Positions 34,108 through 43,128 of a stretch of DNA of 64,000 nucleotides are shown in pieces; position 1 is the stretch's first letter, and each line of letters begins with the position of its first letter. The position numbers were made by a program, and so were the translations under genes. Origin of the DNA: Hydrogenophaga sp. (GTDB lineage Bacteria > Pseudomonadota > Gammaproteobacteria > Burkholderiales > Burkholderiaceae_C); the NCBI GenBank assembly GCA_018993155.1, contig JAGKSX010000041.1, forward strand, positions 21,085 through 85,084, in the 5' to 3' direction. Below the pieces are notes generated by a model that searched no databases, had not been told where the DNA came from, and worked only from the letters and a program-made list of their open reading frames with translations.

Positions 34108-34890
34108 CTACTGGCCGGTGAATCGGGGAGGGCGCTTCTCTTCGAATGCCAGCAGCCCTTCGCGCTGATCGGCGCTGTGCGAGTGCACTTCCGAGGTGAG
34201 CAGCTCCAGGCGCAAGGCCGTCTCGATGGGCTGTTGAAGGCCATCATCGACCAGCGCCTTCATGCGCCTCAAGCCCAGCGGGCTCTTGGTCGCGATCTTG
34301 TCCACCAGGACCTGGGTCGCAGCCTCCAGGTCGCCGGCTTCCACCACCTGGTTCACCAGACCGGCCTCCACCAGCTCTTCGGCCGTGAGAAAGTCACCGG
34401 TGAAAAGCAGGTACTTGGCGCGCGTGGGCCCGATGACCCGAGGCAGGCGGACCGAGCCTCCGCCGCCCGGCAGCAAACCGTAGTTGGCGTGGGCGTCGCC
34501 GATCTTGGCGCCGCGAGCGGCCAGCACCAGGTCACAGCACAGGACCAGCTCCAGGCCGCCCGCCAAGGCCAGCCCATTGAGCGCGGCGATCACCGGCTTG
34601 GGAAAGCGGTCCAGCCGATTCATCGTGGTCAGGACACAGTCGAGAAACCGACGCGGGCCGTCCGGGTCCGATTGTGCGCGAACGTACTTGAGATCGGCCC
34701 CGGCGCAGAAGGCCCGGCCCGCGCCGGTGAGAACGACCGCCCGCACCTCGGGGGTTTTCTCGGCCTCGTTCAAGGCCTGATCAATGCCGCTGAGCAGTTC
34801 CGGTGTGAGGGCGTTCATGGCCTCCGGCCGATTCAGGCGGATCCACATCGCCCCTTGGCGGACTTCCACGACAACGGCGGGGGGTGGCAT
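34108..34890 (-). CDS. Enoyl-CoA hydratase/isomerase family protein
   Basis: The 260-residue crotonase-fold protein has LNRPEAMNALTPELLSGID, AFCAGADLKYV and LNGLALAGGLELVLCCDLVLAARG. The first hydratase glutamate is present (AGGLELVLCCD) but the second is histidine (GDAHANYGLLPGGGG). Start choice: ATG 34890 directly follows GGAGAGAG, better than the upstream ATGs at 34947 and 34920. It is divergent from the racemase gene at 35027, with the TTTAC-N-GTAAA element between. It probably performs the hydration step of the beta-oxidation set, though the histidine makes this uncertain. Confidence 0.85.
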   Translation of the reverse strand: MPPPAVVVEVRQGAMWIRLNRPEAMNALTPELLSGIDQALNEAEKTPEVRAVVLTGAGRAFCAGADLKYVRAQSDPDGPRRFLDCVLTTMNRLDRFPKPVIAALNGLALAGGLELVLCCDLVLAARGAKIGDAHANYGLLPGGGGSVRLPRVIGPTRAKYLLFTGDFLTAEELVEAGLVNQVVEAGDLEAATQVLVDKIATKSPLGLRRMKALVDDGLQQPIETALRLELLTSEVHSHSADQREGLLAFEEKRPPRFTGQ

Positions 34891-34989
34891 TGTTTCTCTC
34901 TCCATGGCTTGTTTTTTCATGATCGGATTCTGCGATTCAACCGGCATTCCGGCCCTTGGTGATTTCCATTACTGCAGGGTTGTTAATTT

Positions 34990-35004
34990 TACTTTACAGT
35001 AAAA
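34990..35004. promoter_or_regulatory. Palindromic operator, copy 1 (probable TetR site)
   Basis: TACTTTACAGTAAAA contains the dyad TTTAC-A-GTAAA (34993-35003). An outer pair, TTTTAC (34987-34992) and GTAAAA (34999-35004), extends the symmetry. It sits 22 bases before the racemase start and about 100 bases before the divergent hydratase start. The same 15 bases recur exactly at 36134. The TetR gene at 46522, at the end of this gene set, is the best candidate regulator. Confidence 0.7.
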
Positions 35005-35026
35005 ATCACACAACCGAAAGAGCAGA

Positions 35027-36094
35027 ATGAACCAGCAGGCGGCATTGCAGGGGTCTCCGTTGAAGGGGATTAAAGTAGTGGAGTTCGAGGGCATCGGACC
35101 GGGGCCTCTGGCCGGCTTGCTGCTCATGCAACTCGGGGCGGAGGTCACGCTGGTGGCGCGCCCGGGACCGGGCGCATTGCCCAAGGACATGACGCCGCGT
35201 GAGGATGGTTTGTTGTCTCGCGGCAAGCGCCGCGTGGTCTTGAACCTGAAAGAGGACCACGGCCGCGCCCACGCGCTGGAGATCGTTGCGGCGAGTGACG
35301 GGCTGATCGAGGGCAACCGGCCCGGCGTCATGGAGCGCCTGGGTCTTGGGCCGGACGCCTGTGCGCCGCTGAACCCGCGCCTGGTGTACGGGCGCATGAC
35401 CGGTTGGGGCCAGGACGGGCCACTGGCGCAGGCCGCCGGCCACGACATGAACTATGTGGCGCTCACCGGCCTCATGGCGTTGACGCAGCGCCCTGGTCAC
35501 CCGCCCATGCTGCCCCCCACGGTGCTGGGCGATGCGGCGGGCGCGCTGGGTTTCGCGTTGGGCATGGTCTCCGGCTTGCTGGCGGCCAGGTCGAGCGGGC
35601 AGGGCTGTGTGGTGGATGGCGCCATCGTGGATGTGTTGGCCATGCTGTCTCCGCTGGTGCAGATCATCAGCGCCGCAGGTGGTTTTGATCCGGGGGTGCC
35701 CAGTGTGTTCCACGACTCGCCCTTTTACGACCGGTACCTCTGCTCGGATGGCCGCTACATCACCGTGGGGGCCATCGAGCCACCGTTCTACGCACTGCTG
35801 CTGCAGCGGCTCGGGCTGACTGATGTGGTGTTGTCCGATCAGATGAACCGATCGGCGTGGCCGGCGCTGAAGGCGCGGATGACGGCGCTGTTCGCATCGC
35901 TGCCCAGTGCCCACTGGACACAGCTTCTGGAGGGGACGGACGCCTGCTACGCACCGGTGCTGAACATGACCGAGGCGGCCAAACACCCTCACAACGTGGC
36001 GCGTGGCCTGTACCGCGTCACGCCGGAAGGCGATGTCGAGACCGTGAGGGGATTGCGCTTTCTGGCGCTGACGGATCGGGCCACCGCCGCCTGA
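35027..36094 (+). CDS. mcr: Alpha-methylacyl-CoA racemase-like CoA-transferase family protein
   Basis: The 355-residue protein is a family III CoA-transferase relative of the alpha-methylacyl-CoA racemase (AMACR, bacterial MCR) branch. The two catalytic residues of MCR are visible: H139 in RMTGWGQDGPLAQAAGHDMNYVALTG (split here at about 123-147) and D169 in TVLGDAAGAL. GRPGVMERLGLGPDA-type helix is also present. AMACR interconverts 2R- and 2S-methylacyl-CoA so that acyl-CoA dehydrogenase can act. This marks the operon as handling 2-methyl-branched acids. CCGAAAGAG precedes ATG 35027; the gene name is by family resemblance. Confidence 0.87.
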   Translation: MNQQAALQGSPLKGIKVVEFEGIGPGPLAGLLLMQLGAEVTLVARPGPGALPKDMTPREDGLLSRGKRRVVLNLKEDHGRAHALEIVAASDGLIEGNRPGVMERLGLGPDACAPLNPRLVYGRMTGWGQDGPLAQAAGHDMNYVALTGLMALTQRPGHPPMLPPTVLGDAAGALGFALGMVSGLLAARSSGQGCVVDGAIVDVLAMLSPLVQIISAAGGFDPGVPSVFHDSPFYDRYLCSDGRYITVGAIEPPFYALLLQRLGLTDVVLSDQMNRSAWPALKARMTALFASLPSAHWTQLLEGTDACYAPVLNMTEAAKHPHNVARGLYRVTPEGDVETVRGLRFLALTDRATAA

Positions 36095-36133
36095 TCAGGC
36101 ATCGGGATTTCCCTAGTCCTTTCGTCAAAATTC

Positions 36134-36148
36134 TACTTTACAGTAAAA
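36134..36148. promoter_or_regulatory. Palindromic operator, copy 2 (probable TetR site)
   Basis: TACTTTACAGTAAAA is identical over 15 bases to the element at 34990 and holds TTTAC-A-GTAAA (36137-36147). It lies 66 bases upstream of the thiolase start in an AT-rich stretch of 119 bases after the racemase gene. This suggests a second, co-regulated promoter for the thiolase-dehydrogenase-transporter genes. Confidence 0.7.
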
Positions 36149-36213
36149 CAACTTTATAAACAGTAGATCGGCGTCGAAGCGGCGCCTCCATTCGACCCGC
36201 TTAAAGGAGAAAT

Positions 36214-37455
36214 GTGTTGGAAGACATCTATGTCGTTGGTGTGGGGATGACCCCGTTTGGCCGACATCTGGACAAAGACATCAAGCAGCTGACGCGCGAG
36301 GCGACCGAGGCGGCACTGGTGGATGCGGGGATGCGGCAGGAGGACCTGCAAGCCGCCTTCTTTAGCAACACCTCCCAAGGTCATATGGAAGGCCAGCACA
36401 TGATCCGCGGGCAGATCGCCTTGCGCGCCATGGGAATCGGGCGCATCCCGGTGGTGAACATCGAGAACGCCTGCGCCAGCGGATCTTCCGCGTTTGTGCT
36501 GGCGTGCAACCACGTCCGGTCAGGTGCAAGTGATGTGGCGCTGGCCATTGGCGCGGAGAAGATGTTCACCACGGACAAGCAGAAGATGTTCTCGGTCTTT
36601 GACAGCGCCTGGGATCTCTCGCGGGCGGCCGAGATTCGCGACGACCTGATGAAGCTCGGGCGCGATGTGGTGGTGCCCGAGGGGTCCACTTCACCCCGGC
36701 CCTACAGCGTGTTCATGGACGTGTACGCGGCGTTCGCGCGTTCCCACATGCGCACGTTCGGCACCACGCAGCGGCAGCTGGCGGCCGTCTCTGCCAAGAA
36801 CCACGTGCACTCGGTGCACAACCCGCTGTCGCAGTACCAGGTGGCTTACAGCATCGACGACGTGCTGGCCGCGCCGCCCATCACCTACCCACTGACCTTG
36901 CCGATGTGTTCGCCGGTGTCGGACGGTGCGGCTGCGGTCATCGTGTGCAACCGGTCCGCGCTCCAGCGGCTGGGCCTCGACGCGCGCCGGGCGATCCGGG
37001 TGCTGGCCACCCTCGTGCAAAGCGGCTCGCCCCGCAGCGAGGACGACCACGCCAACCATTGCACGGCGCTGGCCGCGCGCCGGGCCTACGAGCTGGCCGG
37101 TGTGGGGCCTGACGACATCTCCGTGGCCGAAGTCCACGACGCCACCGCCATGGGCGAAATCATCCAGTCCGAAAACCTGGGCTTCTGCGAGTTCGGCCAG
37201 GGTGGCGTGATCGCCGAACGGGGCGACACCCGCATCGGTGGGCGCATTCCCATCAACCCATCGGGTGGGCTGGAGTCGAAGGGGCACCCGGTGGGTGCGA
37301 CAGGCCTGGCGCAGGTGCATGAGCTGGTGACCCAGCTGCGCGCCGAAGCCGGCGCGCGGCAAGTGGAAGGCGCGCGCATCGCATTGGCCGAAAACGGCGG
37401 TGGTCTCGAAGGCATCGAGGAAGCCGTGGCCTGCATCACCATCCTGGCGCGCTGA
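36214..37455 (+). CDS. SCPx-like thiolase (3-oxoacyl-CoA thiolase family)
   Basis: The 413-residue protein matches the thiolase branch of sterol carrier protein x: nucleophile C87 in VNIENACASGSSAF, TLPMCSPVSDGAAAVIV, VAEVHDATAMGEI and NPSGGLESKGHPVGATGLAQVHEL with H358. The second cysteine motif of ordinary thiolases (CxG) is replaced by ENGGG, as in SCPx-type enzymes, which can cleave 2-methyl-branched 3-oxoacyl-CoA. The start is GTG 36214, with AAGGAG at 36204-36209; the ATG two bases earlier is out of frame. It is the thiolytic step of the branched beta-oxidation set. Confidence 0.87.
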   Translation: MLEDIYVVGVGMTPFGRHLDKDIKQLTREATEAALVDAGMRQEDLQAAFFSNTSQGHMEGQHMIRGQIALRAMGIGRIPVVNIENACASGSSAFVLACNHVRSGASDVALAIGAEKMFTTDKQKMFSVFDSAWDLSRAAEIRDDLMKLGRDVVVPEGSTSPRPYSVFMDVYAAFARSHMRTFGTTQRQLAAVSAKNHVHSVHNPLSQYQVAYSIDDVLAAPPITYPLTLPMCSPVSDGAAAVIVCNRSALQRLGLDARRAIRVLATLVQSGSPRSEDDHANHCTALAARRAYELAGVGPDDISVAEVHDATAMGEIIQSENLGFCEFGQGGVIAERGDTRIGGRIPINPSGGLESKGHPVGATGLAQVHELVTQLRAEAGARQVEGARIALAENGGGLEGIEEAVACITILAR

Positions 37456-37481
37456 GCGCCCTACCGAAAGAAGCAAGCAAC

Positions 37482-38243
37482 ATGGACATCAAGAACACGG
37501 TGGCGCTGGTGACTGGCGCGGGTTCGGGCCTGGGTCTGGCGACCTGCAAGGCCCTGGTCGATGCGGGGGCCAAGGTGGTGGCGGTCGACCTGGACGAAGA
37601 CCGCCTGGTGCGCGAGATGGCGCCTTTGGGCGACAACGTGCGCGCACTGAAAGTGGATGTGGCCGACGACGCCAGTGTGGAGGCTGCCGTGGCGTTCGCG
37701 GTCCGCACGTTCGGGTCCTTGCAGGTGGCCGTGAACTGCGCGGGCATTCTGGGCCCGTGCAAGACCTTGTCCAAGGGCGAGCTGTTTCCGCTGGATCTCT
37801 GGAACCGCGTGATCGGTGTCAACCTCACCGGCACCTTCAACGTCATCCGGCACGCTGCCCGGGCCATGGCTCAAAACGAACCCAATGTGGACGGCGAGCG
37901 CGGCGTGATCGTCAACACATCGTCGGGGGCGGCCTGGCAAGGGCAGATGGGGCAGGCCGCCTACAGCGCCAGCAAGGCGGCCGTCATGGGCCTGACCCTG
38001 CCCGTGGCGCGAGACCTGGCGCAGCACGGAGTGCGGGTCGTCGCGCTCGCGCCGGGGCTGTTCGAGACAGGCATGTCGGCCGGCATGCCGACCAAGGTGG
38101 CGCAAAACATCATCGAGAAAGTCATCCTGTTCCCGAACCGCATGGGGCAGGCGCCGGAGTTCTCTGCCCTGGTCCGCCATGTGGTGGAGAACGCCTACCT
38201 GAACGCCACCACGCTGAGCATCGATGGTGGCGCCCGGCTCTGA
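37482..38243 (+). CDS. Short-chain 3-hydroxyacyl-CoA dehydrogenase (HSD10-like SDR)
   Basis: The 253-residue SDR has the cofactor motif TGAGSGLG (11-18), acidic D36 in VVAVDLDE pointing to NAD, NCAGIL, and catalytic S148, Y161 and K165 (NTSSGAAWQG, YSASK). FETGMSAGMP and the length fit type II 3-hydroxyacyl-CoA dehydrogenases (HSD17B10, FadB2x), which oxidise 3-hydroxy-2-methylacyl-CoA. It lies 26 bases after the thiolase gene and supplies the third beta-oxidation step. Confidence 0.88.
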   Translation: MDIKNTVALVTGAGSGLGLATCKALVDAGAKVVAVDLDEDRLVREMAPLGDNVRALKVDVADDASVEAAVAFAVRTFGSLQVAVNCAGILGPCKTLSKGELFPLDLWNRVIGVNLTGTFNVIRHAARAMAQNEPNVDGERGVIVNTSSGAAWQGQMGQAAYSASKAAVMGLTLPVARDLAQHGVRVVALAPGLFETGMSAGMPTKVAQNIIEKVILFPNRMGQAPEFSALVRHVVENAYLNATTLSIDGGARL

Positions 38244-38314
38244 CCGGGGCGGATGCGCCAGCCCGAAAAGAACCCCACCGCAAGACCCCCCAATGGTCTG
38301 AACAAGGAGACTCG

Positions 38315-38353
38315 ATGGACATGATCCCACCCGGCAAGAGGCGGCCCTCATGA
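38315..38353 (+). CDS. Twelve-codon leader ORF coupled to the ABC transporter
   Basis: ATG 38315 begins a 12-residue reading frame (MDMIPPGKRRPS) whose stop TGA overlaps ATG 38350 of the ABC ATPase gene. It has a near-perfect ribosome site AAGGAG (38304-38309), while the ATPase start has only a weak GAGGCGG-like stretch. Ribosomes ending here could restart on the ATPase gene. It may be a true coupling leader or the vestige of a lost gene. The PP pair could slow ribosomes, but that is conjecture. Confidence 0.45.
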   Translation: MDMIPPGKRRPS

Positions 38354-39147
38354 CGGCCACCACCAGTGCCCATTCGCACGATGTGGTGCTCTCGGCCCGG
38401 AACCTGTTGCTGCAGTTCGGTGGCATCGTCGCGCTCAACGATGTGTCCATCGATGTGCGCAAGGACGAGCTGCTGGCCATCATCGGTCCGAACGGCGCGG
38501 GGAAGTCCTCGCTCATGAATTGCTTGAGTGGCTTCTACCGCCCCAGGAAGGGCGATATCACGCTCGGGGGCCGAAGCGTGCGCCACATGGCGGTGCACGA
38601 GGTCGCGGGCCAGGGCCTGGCCAGGACCTTTCAGGGCACGCACATCTTCTCGGGCATGACGGTGGTCGAGAACCTGATGGTGGGGCGCCACATGCACATG
38701 CGCACGAACCTGGCGCAGTCGTTCCTCTACTTTGGCGCGGCCCGGCGCGAAGAGGTGATCCACCGGGAGGTGGTGGAGGAAATCATCGAGTTCCTGGAGA
38801 TCGAGGCGATTCGCCACGCCCCGGTGGGCAGCCTGGGCTACGGCCTTCGCAAGCGCGTGGACCTGGGGCGGGCGCTGGCCCAGGACCCTCGCATCCTGTT
38901 GATGGACGAGCCCATGGCCGGCATGAACGCCGAAGAGAAGGAAGACCTGGCGCGCTTCATCCTGGACGTGCGCGAGGCCAAGCGGATTCCGGTCGTGCTG
39001 GTGGAGCACGACATGGGCGTGGTGATGGATCTCGCAGACCGCATCGCGGTGCTCGACTTCGGTCGCAAGATCGCCGAGGGCACCCCTCGCGAAATTCAGG
39101 CCGATCCCGCTGTCATGAAAGCCTATCTCGGGGAGGGCGGGCCATGA
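38350..39147 (+). CDS. livG: Branched-chain-type ABC transporter ATPase (LivG-like)
   Basis: The 265-residue ATPase has Walker A GPNGAGKS (46-53), Q-loop in ARTFQGTHIFSGMTVVENLMVG, signature LGYGLRKRVDLGRAL (162-176; the usual LSYGxQ is altered to LGYGLRK) and Walker B ILLMDEP (182-188) followed by MAGMNAEE. LivG proteins energise uptake of branched amino acids; relatives in aromatic or lipid operons import carboxylic acids. It sits with CoA ligase, LivH, LivM, LivK and LivF genes in one coupled operon, so a fatty or cyclic acid is the likely cargo here. Confidence 0.9.
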   Translation: MTATTSAHSHDVVLSARNLLLQFGGIVALNDVSIDVRKDELLAIIGPNGAGKSSLMNCLSGFYRPRKGDITLGGRSVRHMAVHEVAGQGLARTFQGTHIFSGMTVVENLMVGRHMHMRTNLAQSFLYFGAARREEVIHREVVEEIIEFLEIEAIRHAPVGSLGYGLRKRVDLGRALAQDPRILLMDEPMAGMNAEEKEDLARFILDVREAKRIPVVLVEHDMGVVMDLADRIAVLDFGRKIAEGTPREIQADPAVMKAYLGEGGP

Positions 39148-41111
39148 TGCTCAAGATCGAAACCCTGCCACAGCTGTTGCAGCGCCATGCGCAGGCCACA
39201 CCCGAGCGGTTGTCCCAGCGCCACAAGCAACGTGGCATCTGGCGCGAATACAGCTTTGCGGCGGTGGAACGCCAGGTGCTGGAGCTGGCCCTGGGGCTGC
39301 ACCACATGGGCGTGCAGCGCGGTGCCACGGTGGCCATCATGGGGGAGAACGAGCCGCAGCACTACTGGGCCGAATTTGCAGCGCACGCGCTGGGCTGCAA
39401 AGTGGTCTCGCTGTACCCGGATCTGACGGCGGACGAAGTCCAGTACCTGCTGGAGGACAGCGAGACGGTCTGCCTTTTCGCCCAGGACCAGGAGCAGGTG
39501 GACAAGGGCCTGGAGGTCAAGGACAAGCTGAGGCTGCTTCGCCACATCGTGTACTGGGACGACACCGGCATGTGGTCCTACAACGACCCGATCCTCGGCA
39601 CCTTCAGCTCGGTGCAGCAGCAGGGGCGGGCGCTGGAGGCGCAGGACCCCGGGCTGTACCGTTCGCTGCTGGCAAAAGGCTCGCCCGACGACGTGGCCGT
39701 GTTGTCCTACACCTCGGGGACCACCGGCAAACCCAAGGGGGTGGTGCTCACGCACCGTTTCCTGATCGACAACGCGCAGCGCCTGATCCAGGCCACCGAC
39801 GCCCAGCCGGGCATGGAGTACCTGAGCTACATCGCGCCGGCCTGGGCGACCGAGCAGATCAACGGCATCTCGGTGGGCCTGGGGCTGCCCATGGTGGTCA
39901 ACTTCCCGGAAAACCCCGAGCAGGTGCTGGCCAACATCCGCGAGCTGGCCGTCGAGGCCATGACCTTTGCCCCGCGCCAATGGGAGAGCATGGCCTCCTC
40001 GGTGCAGGCCCACATGCTGGACGCCGGGCCCGTGCGGCGCGCCGTCTACGAGTGGGGCTTGAAGGTGGGGCGCGCCTTCAACGTGGGCCGCCTGGATGGT
40101 CAACCGATCGGCTTGCTGGACCGCCTGCAGTTCCCTCTGGCCGAAGCCTTGGTCCTGCGGCCTTTGCGGGACCAGCTCGGGCTGACCCGGTTGCGCATTG
40201 CCAGCTGTGGCGGGGCCACCATGGCGCCCGACGTGTTCCGCATGTTCCATGCCATGGGCGTACCCCTGCGCAACATCTACGGCTCCACCGAAACCGGCCT
40301 GCTCACCTGCCACCAGAGTGACCGCTTCGACCTGGAAACCGTGGGCCACTGGATGCGGGCACACCCGGAGGCCGGCCCTCCCCTCGAATGGCGGGTGAGC
40401 CCGGACGGCGAACTTCAGATCCGGGGTGGCAGTCCTTTCCTGGGCTACTACCGGCGGGAGGGGTCGGTCGAGTCCAAGGTCAAGGACGGCTGGTTCCACA
40501 CCGGCGATGCCGTGACCCGGACCGACCGCGGAGAGCTGGTCTTTCTGGAGCGGCTGTCCGACTTGAAACGGCTGCGCAGCGGCGACACCTTTCCGCCCCA
40601 GTTCGTCGAGACGCGTTTGCGGTTCAGCCCGTTCATCAAGGACATCATGACCGTGGGCGATGAAGGACGTGACTTCGTGGCCGCTCTCATCAACATCGAC
40701 ATGGCGGTGCTGTCGCGCTGGGCCGAAGACAAGCGCATCGGTTTCTCGACCTTCACCGATCTTTCGCAGCGCCCCGAGATCGCGGTCCTGATCGGCCAGG
40801 AAATCGCGCGCGTCAACCAGTTTCTGCCGGTGCATGCGCGGGTAAAGCGGTTCGCCAACTTTCCCAAGGAACTCGATCCCGATGAGGGGGAGCTGACGCG
40901 TTCGCGCAAGCTGCGGCGCGAGTTCCTGGAGGAGCGCTACAGCGCCCTGATTCAGGGCCTCTACGACGGCTCCCGTGAGGTGCGGATCGACATCCCCGTG
41001 ACCTACCAGGACGGACGCCGAAGCAACTTCAACGCGAAGGTGTTCGTTCACGATGCCGACGGATCCGGTTCGAACACCTTGACCGAACCCCAGCGAAGGA
41101 GGCCCGCATGA
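39144..41111 (+). CDS. Long-chain-type acyl-CoA synthetase (AMP-forming)
   Basis: The 655-residue protein is an adenylate-forming ligase: P-loop SYTSGTTGKPKGV (188-200), YGSTETGLLTCH (A5-like motif), DGWFHTGDAV and the linker LSDLKRLRSGDTFPPQFVE, with the C-terminal lysine region near ELTRSRKLRREFL. It resembles the long-chain (FadD15/ACSBG-like) synthetases that are often inserted between liv genes in Burkholderiales and Bradyrhizobium, where they activate the acid just imported. Four-base overlaps with both the LivG and LivH genes show strict coupling. Substrate length is not evident. Confidence 0.9.
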   Translation: MMLKIETLPQLLQRHAQATPERLSQRHKQRGIWREYSFAAVERQVLELALGLHHMGVQRGATVAIMGENEPQHYWAEFAAHALGCKVVSLYPDLTADEVQYLLEDSETVCLFAQDQEQVDKGLEVKDKLRLLRHIVYWDDTGMWSYNDPILGTFSSVQQQGRALEAQDPGLYRSLLAKGSPDDVAVLSYTSGTTGKPKGVVLTHRFLIDNAQRLIQATDAQPGMEYLSYIAPAWATEQINGISVGLGLPMVVNFPENPEQVLANIRELAVEAMTFAPRQWESMASSVQAHMLDAGPVRRAVYEWGLKVGRAFNVGRLDGQPIGLLDRLQFPLAEALVLRPLRDQLGLTRLRIASCGGATMAPDVFRMFHAMGVPLRNIYGSTETGLLTCHQSDRFDLETVGHWMRAHPEAGPPLEWRVSPDGELQIRGGSPFLGYYRREGSVESKVKDGWFHTGDAVTRTDRGELVFLERLSDLKRLRSGDTFPPQFVETRLRFSPFIKDIMTVGDEGRDFVAALINIDMAVLSRWAEDKRIGFSTFTDLSQRPEIAVLIGQEIARVNQFLPVHARVKRFANFPKELDPDEGELTRSRKLRREFLEERYSALIQGLYDGSREVRIDIPVTYQDGRRSNFNAKVFVHDADGSGSNTLTEPQRRRPA

Positions 41112-41992
41112 GCGATTTTCTGAACTACCTCGTCAACGGGGCATTGACCGGTCTGCTCTACGCCCTCATGGCGATGGGCTTCGTGGTGATCTACCGCGCG
41201 TCCAAAGTGTTCAACTTTGCACAGGGGGAGCTGGTCGTCTTCGGCGGCTACATGGTGTGGTGGACCATCATCCAGATGGGCATGCCGGTGTGGCTGGGCT
41301 TGCCCGTGGCCTTCGCCAGCGCGGCGATCTTCGGCCTGATGATCGAGCGCATCTTTTTCGCGCGCCTCGTGGGCGAATCCGTGTTCTCGATGGTGATGGT
41401 GACGATCGGACTGCTGATCCTGATCCGCGGGATTGTGCTGGTGTTCTTTGGTCCCCAGGTGCGCGCCTTCCCGATCATCTTTCCGATCGAACCCATCATC
41501 CTGGGTGATGTGGTGATCTCCCGCTCGCTCCTCTACGGCGGCATCCTGACCGTGGCCATCGGCTTTGGCCTTTCTTGGTTCTTCAATCGGACCCGCATGG
41601 GTCTGACGATGACGGCCGTGGCCGAAGACCACCAGGTCGCGATGTCGATGGGCATCTCGGTGCAACGCTCGATCGCGTTTGCCTGGATGCTGGGTGCCGT
41701 GCTTTCGACGCTGGGCGCGATGGTCCACCTGAGTGGCCGGTCCATCAACATGATGAGTTCCGACATCGGCCTGGCCGCGCTGCCCGTGGCGCTGCTCGCG
41801 GGCCTGGAGTCGCTGGCCGGGCTGCTGCTGGCCGGCATTCTGGTCGGGGTCATCCAGGGGCTGGCGTCGGCCTACCTCGATCCCCTGGTGGGCGGGGCGC
41901 TCGGCTCGGTCTTCCCTTTCATCATCATGTTGTTGATGTTGTTGATCCGTCCCACCGGCATGTTCGGCTGGAAAACCATTGAGAGGGTATGA
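41108..41992 (+). CDS. livH: Branched-chain-type ABC transporter permease (LivH-like)
   Basis: The 294-residue inner-membrane protein has about eight hydrophobic helices. LivH marks are NGALTGLLYALMAMGFVVIYRASKVFNFAQGELVVFGGY at the N-terminus, the cytoplasmic EAA-like loop FNRTRMGLTMTAVAEDHQVAMSMGIS and IQGLASAYLDP. It forms the heterodimeric channel with the LivM protein encoded next. The start overlaps the CoA-ligase stop; the stop overlaps the livM start (ATGA). Confidence 0.92.
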   Translation: MSDFLNYLVNGALTGLLYALMAMGFVVIYRASKVFNFAQGELVVFGGYMVWWTIIQMGMPVWLGLPVAFASAAIFGLMIERIFFARLVGESVFSMVMVTIGLLILIRGIVLVFFGPQVRAFPIIFPIEPIILGDVVISRSLLYGGILTVAIGFGLSWFFNRTRMGLTMTAVAEDHQVAMSMGISVQRSIAFAWMLGAVLSTLGAMVHLSGRSINMMSSDIGLAALPVALLAGLESLAGLLLAGILVGVIQGLASAYLDPLVGGALGSVFPFIIMLLMLLIRPTGMFGWKTIERV

Positions 41993-43047
41993 GCATGGAT
42001 CCCGCAGGTGTTTTCGCGACCTCGTTTGCCCAGGACCAGGCGCTGGTGCGCACGCGCAGCCAGGCCGTGACGCTGGCCTTGTTCGTCTTGGCCATGTTTG
42101 CGCTGCCCTTGATCGCCGACGCCCGCTCGGTGGCGGTGATGACCTCGATGCTGATCACCGCCGTGGTGGTGATCGGTTTGCAGATCAACACCGGCTTGGC
42201 CGGGCAGATCAACATGGGGCAGGCAGCCTTCATGGGCGTGGGCGCCTACGCCACCGCGCTGCTCGCGACCAAGGGCGGCCTGCCGTTCTGGATCGCGTTG
42301 CCGGTCGGTGGCGTGTGCGCGGCCCTGTTCGGCCTGGTGTTTGGCCTGGCCGCTGTCCGCATCAAGGGCTTTTACCTGGCCCTCACCACGATCGCGGCGC
42401 AGATCCTGTTCCATTTCATGGTGCTGAACCTGCCCGCTGCCTGGCTGGGTGGGTCCAACGGCATCACGGTCGATGCGGCACGGCTGTTCGGCGTGGTGCT
42501 CGACACCGATGCCGGCGTCTACTACCTGTGTCTGGTGGTGGCCTGCATCATGATCGCGGGCGCCTATGGCGTGGCCCGCAGCCGGCATGGCCGGATCTTC
42601 GCCGCCGTGCGCGATGACGACGTCGCCTCCGGCATGATGGGCATCAACGTGGTGCGCACCAAGGCACTGGCCTTCCTGCTGGGCGCCTTCTATGCGGGCA
42701 TCGGAGGCGGGCTGTGGGCGTACTACGTGCGCTTCGTCTCGATCGATCAGTTCACCCTGATCCACTCCATCTGGTTCATCGCCATGATCATCGTGGGTGG
42801 CATGGGCTCGGTGACAGGCGCACTGATTGGTGTGTTCGTCATCCGCCTTGCGCAGGAGTCCTTCACCAGCATGGGCCCTTCCCTGGTCGAGAGCTTCTCG
42901 TTCCTGAGCGGCGACGTGGTCTTCGCCGCGATGAACATCTTTCTGGGCGGCATCATCGCCGGCTTCCTGATCTTCGAGCCGCGTGGACTGATGCACCGCT
43001 GGAACATTCTCAAGCGGTCCTACCGGATGTGGCCCTACCCCTACTGA
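41989..43047 (+). CDS. livM: Branched-chain-type ABC transporter permease (LivM-like)
   Basis: The 352-residue inner-membrane protein has about nine or ten hydrophobic segments, with LivM marks GLAGQINMGQAAFMGVGAYATALLATKGGLPFW, VRIKGFYLALTTIAAQILFHF and the loop HGRIFAAVRDDDVASGMMGINVVRTKALAF. It is the second channel subunit with LivH. The C-terminal tail (FEPRGLMHRWNILKRSYRMWPYPY) is longer and aromatic-rich, a form common in the carboxylic-acid subgroup. It is followed after 81 bases by the binding-protein gene. Confidence 0.92.
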   Translation: MSMDPAGVFATSFAQDQALVRTRSQAVTLALFVLAMFALPLIADARSVAVMTSMLITAVVVIGLQINTGLAGQINMGQAAFMGVGAYATALLATKGGLPFWIALPVGGVCAALFGLVFGLAAVRIKGFYLALTTIAAQILFHFMVLNLPAAWLGGSNGITVDAARLFGVVLDTDAGVYYLCLVVACIMIAGAYGVARSRHGRIFAAVRDDDVASGMMGINVVRTKALAFLLGAFYAGIGGGLWAYYVRFVSIDQFTLIHSIWFIAMIIVGGMGSVTGALIGVFVIRLAQESFTSMGPSLVESFSFLSGDVVFAAMNIFLGGIIAGFLIFEPRGLMHRWNILKRSYRMWPYPY

Positions 43048-43128
43048 TACCGGACTTTCGCGGCCGTCCGCTGCGCTGGAGGACGGTTGATTCGTGTTGG
43101 ACAGCGTGATCAAAACCAGGAGACTTGC

